Part shown: positions 60,601 to 64,000 of the stretch, piece after piece
How the letters are laid out: each line of letters starts with the position of its first letter
Numbering within the stretch: the stretch's first letter is position 1
Source: Mesostigma viride
Taxonomy: Eukaryota; Streptophyta; Mesostigmatophyceae; Mesostigmatales; Mesostigmataceae
DNA length: 64,000 nucleotides
Assembly: GCA_009746045.1 (NCBI GenBank)
Contig: RPFO01000065.1
Location: forward strand, 6,205,387 to 6,269,386
Reading direction: 5' to 3'
Translations under genes and position numbers: made by a program
The notes under the pieces: model-generated
What the model was told of the DNA's origin: nothing
Seen by the model: only the letters and a program-made list of their open reading frames with translations
Database searches by the model: none

Positions 60601-63600
60601 TACGGGTATACGCCCCTTCTTCTCTTTCCCTTGCCATGATGAATCAGGCTCACCGCATGGGTCCCCTCTCCTGGTTGCCCTCGTATTTTGCGGCACGAAT
60701 ATCTTTTTTTTTTAGTGACTAATGTTTTCAGCAACCGAGAAAACTTTTGGGCGTGAATGCAGTCTTACTTAATACCATGTATGGCATTTCTATCGCGGGT
60801 GCGGCTTCTCCCCAGGGCTTTGAGCACCAGATGACCACCATCAACGCGTCCATCGCCGTCTTGCAAGGGGAGCGCGACGACCTGGCGCGCGCCAACGAGC
60901 ATGTGAGGCAGTGCGGCGCGCTGGCATCGCGGGCGGTCTCCCATCCTCGCAGATTACGAGTCGGCAAAACACACTATGTTGTCCTGGGACATGCAGGGTG
61001 ATGCGTCAGGGGCCTTGGAGGGCCCACTAGAGACCGAAGGGCGCTCTGTATGCCTTGGAAGGCACATGAAGGGCTGGGTGGTGCACCTAGAAACTTGGAA
61101 GGTGCACTGGAGACTTGGTGACGCACGAAAGCCCCTGGGAGGGTTGTGCGAGGCAGGGGTAGCAGGATTTGGCAATCCCGAGTTAGGTAGGGGGCCATGT
61201 GAACGGTTGCAGGACATGACAGAACATGCTCTGGTCATGATGATGTTGTGCGACGGGGGTTTGTGTCAGTGCAAGCTGTGGGGCATGGTGGGTTGTGTCA
61301 TCACACCATATGCACCTTGCGTCTGCGGAGATGCGCTCTTGTTCGCTGCCAGCGATCCACGATGCAAGCCATCCTTTCCTAAGGTGCCCGCGACCCTTCA
61401 TTCGGGATACACTAGGGCTCATGATTCAACCTAAAACCCACTGGGCTGGATGACCAGGCCTCATGTTTCATCCATCTCCTCTCCTTTGGGCTGGATGACT
61501 AGGGCTCATGCTTCATCCATCTCCTCTCTTTTCACCCATCTCCCCTCCTTTCACCCATAAATAGCAAACCTCCTGATGACCCCCTTCACTTGACATTCCC
61601 TCTCCCTCCTTTTCGGGAACTGAAATCACTCGTAAGTAGTTTTGAACCTCTCCCTTCCTCTTCCCGTGGAAAAAAAAGCATTCAGCTTTTGCTGACCCTG
61701 TTTCTGCTGGCCCTGCTCTTTATGGCCCGGCAATCACTGGCTGTGGCGTGCCCAGGTGGCGGAGGAGCTGCACAGCGTGCGTGACAGCAAGCAGCAGGCA
61801 GAGGCCAAGCTCAAGGGCGTCACCACCGAGCTGCAGCTGGTACGTGCGCAAGCCTTACGTGTGGACATGGGTGGGGCGGGGAGGGGTCCTGACGCGTTGG
61901 AATGGGGGCAGACAAGAGCAGGGGTTGGTCTTTAATGATGTAACCACTGGCGACGTAACCACTGGTGCTGTAACCACTGGCGACATAACCACCAAGCTGC
62001 AGCCGGCAGGTGCTGACCTGCATGCAAAGGCACTAGCACACGAGCACAGGAGCACACGAGCACAGGAGCACACGGGCACACGAGCACACGAGCACACGAG
62101 CACACGAGCCCACGAGCCCACGAGCCCACGAGCCCACGAGCACACGAGCACACGAGCACACGAGCCCACGAGCCCACGAGCCCACGAGCACACGAGCACA
62201 CGAGCACACGAGCACACGAGCACACGAGCACACGAGCACACGAGCACACGAGCACAAGAGCGCACGAGCCCACGAGCCCGCCAGCCCACGAGCCCACGAG
62301 CCCACGAGCACACGAGCCCACGAGCCCACGAGCCCACGAGCCCACGAGCACACGAGCACACGAGCCCACGAGCCCACGAGCATACGGATGTACGCACTCA
62401 TCTTCATGAAAGCATTGACGTGCTCTTTCCCATATTTCCTCCTCCTCCCCACCCCAGGCGAGGCAGGCGCTGACCCAGGTGGAGGACCAGCTGGGGGAGC
62501 TGCGCAGGGACAAGGAGTCCCTGGAGGGTGCGTTGCGGGAGGCGCGGGGCAACCTCAAGGCCCACTCGATGCGAGGGGAGACGGCGCAACGGGAGACGGT
62601 CGGCATGCGGTAGGGCATACTAACTAATGACTAACGACACTCCGTTATAATGATGGATTCATTCATTCGTTCAGCCATTCATTCAGTCAGTCAGTCCTGT
62701 CCCTCCCCTGGGTCCCAGGTCCAATAGCGGTGCTGTGAGTGGCATGGGAATACTTTCTATCCTCCCTCCCACACCCCCTGATGCCCATGAGTAAAACACA
62801 TATGCCATTTATTAACTTCAAGACTCGCTTTGGCCCCCTGATTCTTCCGCCCGCCGCCTGTCACCCGCCACCTGTCCAGCGGCGAGCTGCAGGCCGTGAC
62901 GGTGGAGCGCGACGCCCTGCGCGCGGACCTGTCTCAGCTTCAGCGCCACGTGGCGATGCTCAAGGAGGCCAGCGCCGAGAAGCAGCGTGCGCTGGAGGAG
63001 GAGCGTGTCCACCTGGCCGAGTCGCGGGGCGAGGTGGAGCAGCTCAAGGGGCTCGTGTCGCAGCTGGACAGCACGCGGGAGGAGCTGGTGGGTGGCGGTG
63101 GGCGGCATTAACTATCTGGGTGGGCAGCGGTGGAGAGCATAGGCTTCGGAGGAAGGGGAGCCGTGCACACAGCAGTATGTCACTGGGTGAAGAGCGCACG
63201 GGAAAGGGTCGCAGGGTCTGGTGGGTGGCAGCTAGGAGGGGTTTTGTCCGGGAGGTGCTTTGTCTCGGTGATGCGTGTTATAGGAGCCCATGTCCAGGCC
63301 AGGTTGATGCTTGTTGTAGGAGCCCATGTCCAGGCCAGGTTGATGCTTGTTGTAGGAGCCCATGTCCAGGCCAGGTTGATGCTTGTTGTAGGAGCCCATG
63401 TCCAGGCCAGGTAGGGTGGACATAAATGGGGGGAAGCTGTTTGATGGGTTAAAGGTGAACTTTGATTGTGTAACCGTCTCATTACCTCCTAAAGTAAGGT
63501 TGTTGTTGTAAAGCTTACTGGACTAGTAACATGTGACACTTTGCGCACGTGAACACGGGGACCGGCGCCACCCCCGCTGTGCCTGCCACCTGTCCAACCC

Positions 63601-63672
63601 CCCCGACCCCCCCGCTCCCCGGCACACACACACACAAACATACACACATACTCACATACACACATACACACA

Positions 63673-63732
<60 letters not shown>

Positions 63733-64000
63733 ACAGGTGGCCAAGCTCAAGTCCACGCTGGCCGAAAGCCGCTCCCTGCGCGCCCAGTTGCAGGCGGCAG
63801 AAGCCAGCAAGGCCGCGGCCGATGCAGCGCTGGAGGAGGGCGCACGGGAACGTGCGCAGCTCAAGGGCGTGCTGGCCGCGCTCGACCGCGAAAGAGATGC
63901 CCTGCAGGGACAGCTGGACGCGCTGGTGGAGCAGGGGGAGGCCGCGCGCAAGGAGCGCGAGGCTGCGATGGACAAGGTGGCGGAGCTGCAGCGCGCGGTG
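36175..64000 (+). CDS. BLD10: BLD10/CEP135 centriole cartwheel protein, 23 exons seen, 3' end beyond window
   Basis: Exons: 36175-36372, 37704-37817, 38993-39200, 39975-40138, 40475-40559, 44916-45004, 46144-46248, 47064-47143, 49455-49499, 50198-50351, 51044-51145, 51919-52089, 53063-53161, 53863-53940, 54724-54804, 58077-58151, 58844-59044, 59882-59947, 60816-60902, 61756-61839, 62458-62609, 62880-63087 and 63737 onward. All junctions are GT-AG and phase-compatible, giving about 970 residues. The start (QRFVQLRRKL, then DDLVHTTES) and the next blocks (NARLVRENNQL; DQEVERLSK; EKLVTSLNEQIDYL) match, in order, the N-terminal CEP135 signature as I recall it (DLVHTTES, NARLSRENNEL, EREIERLS, EKLIAHLNIQVDFL). 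The rest is continuous heptad coiled coil rich in E, Q, L, R and A. The protein forms the cartwheel spoke tip and pinhead linking SAS-6 to microtubules in basal bodies. Exon 9 (15 codons) can be skipped in frame. Small exons may be missing. Introns are unusually long and repeat-rich. Confidence 0.88.
37449..37506. repeat. (TG)n dinucleotide run in BLD10 intron 1
   Basis: About 29 TG units, about 200 bp before the exon 2 acceptor at 37703/37704. Confidence 0.95.
37797..38335 (+). repeat. 51-bp x 11 array seeded at the BLD10 exon 2 donor
   Basis: Eleven copies of a 51-bp unit with ctgcag at 37812, 37863, 37914 and every 51 bp to 38322. The first copy contains the exon 2 end GCGCTGCAG/GTGAGG, and most later copies keep the same donor. 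The unit is 17 codons with no stop in the exon frame, so reading through would add GWGRGVGWGEGHALQVR repeats. Donor choice among copies would change length by multiples of 17 residues. Confidence 0.93.
40195..40400. repeat. Degenerate ~12-bp repeat (ctgatgtatgca) in BLD10 intron 4
   Basis: Loosely repeated ctgatgtatgcac and tgatgtacrcac units upstream of exon 5. Confidence 0.75.
41101..41511 (+). CDS. Unrecognised 136-codon open frame upstream of the Gag ORF
   Basis: Open from ATG 41101 to TAG 41509-41511, 100 bp before the Gag frame and in the same orientation. The peptide is not low-complexity (FGNTVYYSAMKPIHAVWGVS; WHFGLWDFYSYIERVVVDN), but I recognise no family. It may be a piece of the same element or chance. 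It lies inside a BLD10 intron. Confidence 0.2.
   Translation: MGWKESALITECGNELCICQGRQVVESIKVAEFHSVSSQELGLGTSKRIKFGNTVYYSAMKPIHAVWGVSLFGNTFEYEGRSFSFAVDPLQAFSWLHQLFQAVKHEDNTWHFGLWDFYSYIERVVVDNITGGSGDN
41611..42522 (+). CDS. Retrotransposon Gag-like protein with zinc knuckle
   Basis: 303 codons. Residues ~20-200 form a helical region with KINGKDIDKWITFKLQFTTL near the start, followed by an AGLPTQYRQAL motif, the pattern of Ty1/copia-type Gag (UBN2/retrotran_gag families). A CCHC knuckle CSFCRKPGHTPDAC (C-x2-C-x4-H-x4-C) starts near residue 248. The frame is intact. No protease, integrase or reverse transcriptase follows: sequence downstream of 42709 is the foldback. So this is a Gag-only remnant, or a captured gene, in a BLD10 intron on the host coding strand. 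I did not find paired LTRs. Confidence 0.78.
   Translation: MNSRAADRAAERLANTRFLSQAVKNVTKINGKDIDKWITFKLQFTTLCRSQGIADILLGTAEDNPEKRNLDEVLLAPLLLCLEDWAVSLADPCPDQRASKVFARLRDTIEQPMMTDSYKAEKKREIARIEMNPATETGISYWTRGEVLRRRLHDLGIPLTDEAWRDYMLAGLPTQYRQALAARRRDGMSLGEVKLLFLEIDDFLVDRRTGSKGQGGATKPQEGTSGAQPPGQVYATGAASKPKRCSFCRKPGHTPDACWRKHPELRPKEKPAQAHMTQEANELPPGFCFATDAGPSGTLETVL
42709..44534. mobile_element. Foldback element: 740-bp inverted arms around a 347-bp centre
   Basis: The left arm 42709-43450 and right arm 43798-44534 are nearly exact reverse complements, so every open frame in one arm recurs on the other strand. The 347-bp spacer contains a third, partial copy (about 43459-43559, in right-arm orientation, around gttaggaattaatgtttaac) and unique sequence with a ggaggctggtgctgataaag segment. 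No transposase is seen. Near-identity of the arms suggests a recent origin or gene conversion. Confidence 0.92.
45035..45295. mobile_element. MITE with TA flanks, copy 2
   Basis: 261 bp from TA to TA. Left end ctagtggtaaaaatcacttt, right end caaagtgatttggaccacta, with inner tttgcgacaaat and atttgtcgcaaa blocks. Same family as 27039-27470; the interior is shorter and differs. It starts 30 bp after BLD10 exon 6. Confidence 0.8.
46234..46408 (+). repeat. 79-bp tandem repeat creating 12-nt microexons
   Basis: The segment CAG/GAGAACAGCGAG/GTATGC occurs at 46234, 46313 and 46392 (period 79; the last donor reads GTAGGG). The first is the end of BLD10 exon 7. The two downstream copies are each bounded by a TTGCAG acceptor and a GT donor, at 46316-46327 and 46395-46406. 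Each would add four residues (ENSE) in phase 0 if included. Confidence 0.9.
47133..47216 (+). repeat. ~42-bp duplication of the BLD10 exon 8 donor
   Basis: aaggcggccag/gtaaagccg (donor 47143/47144) recurs as aaggcagccag/gtaatgctg about 42 bp later. Both are followed by caggaagagat. Both copies are usable donors. Confidence 0.75.
47310..48820. mobile_element. hAT-like non-autonomous element with 8-bp target duplication
   Basis: 1511 bp. Termini CAGAGTTCCATTATACG on the left and the complement, with one extra C/G step, on the right (cgtataatggaactctg). GTGTCTGT is directly repeated at 47302-47309 and 48821-48828. An 8-bp duplication with CAGRG-type ends fits the hAT superfamily. The subterminal regions are rich in attatacg and gtataat repeats, typical of transposase-binding sites. 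A 130-codon open frame on minus (47571-47963) has no recognised motif. It lies in BLD10 intron 8. Confidence 0.87.
49075..49225. repeat. ~13-bp aagcaagcactac array
   Basis: About ten degenerate copies of gaagcaagcactac. Related in sequence to the gcaagcaccac arrays in the WD40 intron at 27640-27795. Confidence 0.8.
52732..52948. mobile_element. Possible small palindromic MITE
   Basis: Ends gccttacgttgggttcgagg on the left and ccaacccaacttaaggtgtg on the right are imperfect complements, and several ccaacttaag copies lie inside. The boundaries and target duplication are not clear. It lies just upstream of BLD10 exon 13. Confidence 0.4.
53926..54440 (+). repeat. ~70-bp x 8 array seeded at the BLD10 exon 14 donor
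   Basis: The exon 14 end aaccacgagatg/gtgtgtgtgg (donor 53940/53941) is the start of a 68-75 bp unit continuing gcttggggtgttgaaggcca tcgttaagg. The start recurs near 53999, 54068, 54138, 54209, 54284, 54354 and 54423. Two subtypes alternate (cacgagatggtg and ctcgagctggtg). Every copy retains a GTG donor. Confidence 0.9.
54789..54862 (+). repeat. Duplicated BLD10 exon 15 end with donor
   Basis: gagatggaggtcaccaag/gtaagg (donor 54804/54805) recurs as gagatggagatcaccaag/gtgggt about 47 bp later. A third, weaker relative, gataaaggtcgccaag/gtggg, is near 54901. Confidence 0.8.
55314..57675. repeat. 2.36-kb pentanucleotide satellite, TATCG/TGTCG blocks
   Basis: Perfectly phased 5-bp units. 55314 to about 56135 is mostly (TATCG)n with scattered TGTCG. 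About 56135 to 57524 is a nearly pure (TGTCG)n block of about 278 units. From 57525 it returns to TATCG, and it ends in (TATAG)n at 57643-57675. It is open in several frames on both strands because neither unit makes a stop; those frames are not genes. It lies in BLD10 intron 15. Confidence 0.97.
58138..58375 (+). repeat. Repeated BLD10 exon 16 end with donor
   Basis: cacacctccaag/gtaggggtc (donor 58151/58152) recurs as cacacgtccaag/gtaggggca near 58205 and as cacacgtccaag/gtgcggaca near 58362. The latter two copies lie in the intron, with ctctaattag and ttctaattag text also shared. Confidence 0.8.
58426..58555. repeat. Long poly-G tracts
   Basis: Runs of about 19 and about 20 consecutive G separated by shorter G runs, on the sense strand of BLD10 intron 16. 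Quadruplex formation is plausible; exact lengths may carry sequencing error. Confidence 0.85.
62037..62388. repeat. 8-bp CGAGCMCA array in BLD10 intron 20
   Basis: About 43 copies of an 8-bp unit, cgagcaca or cgagccca, the two forms in clustered runs. The array is open in several frames because the unit makes no stop. It ends about 70 bp before the exon 21 acceptor at 62457. Confidence 0.93.
63283..63415. repeat. 36-bp x 4 minisatellite
   Basis: Four copies of gtaggagcccatgtccaggc followed by caggttgatgcttgtt. It lies in BLD10 intron 22. Confidence 0.93.
63604..63731. repeat. (CA)n run abutting the exon 23 acceptor
   Basis: A CA dinucleotide run with ata interruptions that leads directly into the acceptor ccacag/gtggcc at 63736/63737. 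It takes the place of a normal polypyrimidine tract. Confidence 0.93.

Noticed and set aside
61748-62473. 241-codon frame rich in THEHTSTRAHEP
   Set aside because: Runs through the 8-bp CGAGCMCA array in a different frame from exons 20 and 21.

Overview
This is eukaryotic nuclear DNA: spliced genes with GT-AG introns, large repeat-filled introns, and remnants of LINE, piggyBac, hAT-like and LTR (Gag) elements. The clearest host gene encodes a BLD10/CEP135 centriole cartwheel protein, so the organism builds basal bodies or flagella. Together with GC-biased exons, short (TG)n runs in introns and TGTAA-type 3' signals, this suggests a flagellate alga with a large, repeat-rich genome, possibly of the green lineage. 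That placement is an inference; I cannot name the species.

Layout. 1-3052: two minisatellites. 3053-5290: intergenic, with an AT-rich island. 5290-9409: a plus-strand three-exon gene for a DDE-transposase-like protein, preceded by ~230-bp tandem repeats whose hairpin motif recurs in its introns. 9410-22740: a graveyard of LINE fragments on both strands. One LINE reverse transcriptase is split by a 2848-bp internally deleted piggyBac-like element with intact TTAA target duplications. 23799-24476: a long-TIR element. 25205-34987: a minus-strand gene of eight phase-0 exons encoding a seven-bladed WD40 propeller behind a ~300-residue low-complexity N-terminus. 36175-64000: a plus-strand BLD10/CEP135 gene, head-to-head with the WD40 gene. 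I resolve 23 phase-compatible exons (about 970 codons), and the gene runs off the right edge. Its introns hold a Gag ORF, a 1.8-kb foldback, a TA-flanked MITE, a hAT-like element with an 8-bp target duplication, and a 2.36-kb pentanucleotide satellite.

The most unusual pattern is that, in all three spliced genes, tandem repeats begin at 5' splice sites. The repeat unit contains the last bases of the exon plus the GT donor, copied 2 to 11 times into the intron. In one case this yields extra 12-nt in-frame microexons, and in another an in-frame 17-residue repeat array. I see no bacterial genes, rRNA, tRNA or CRISPR. Splice sites were called by eye from GT/AG, phase continuity and protein pattern, without transcript data.
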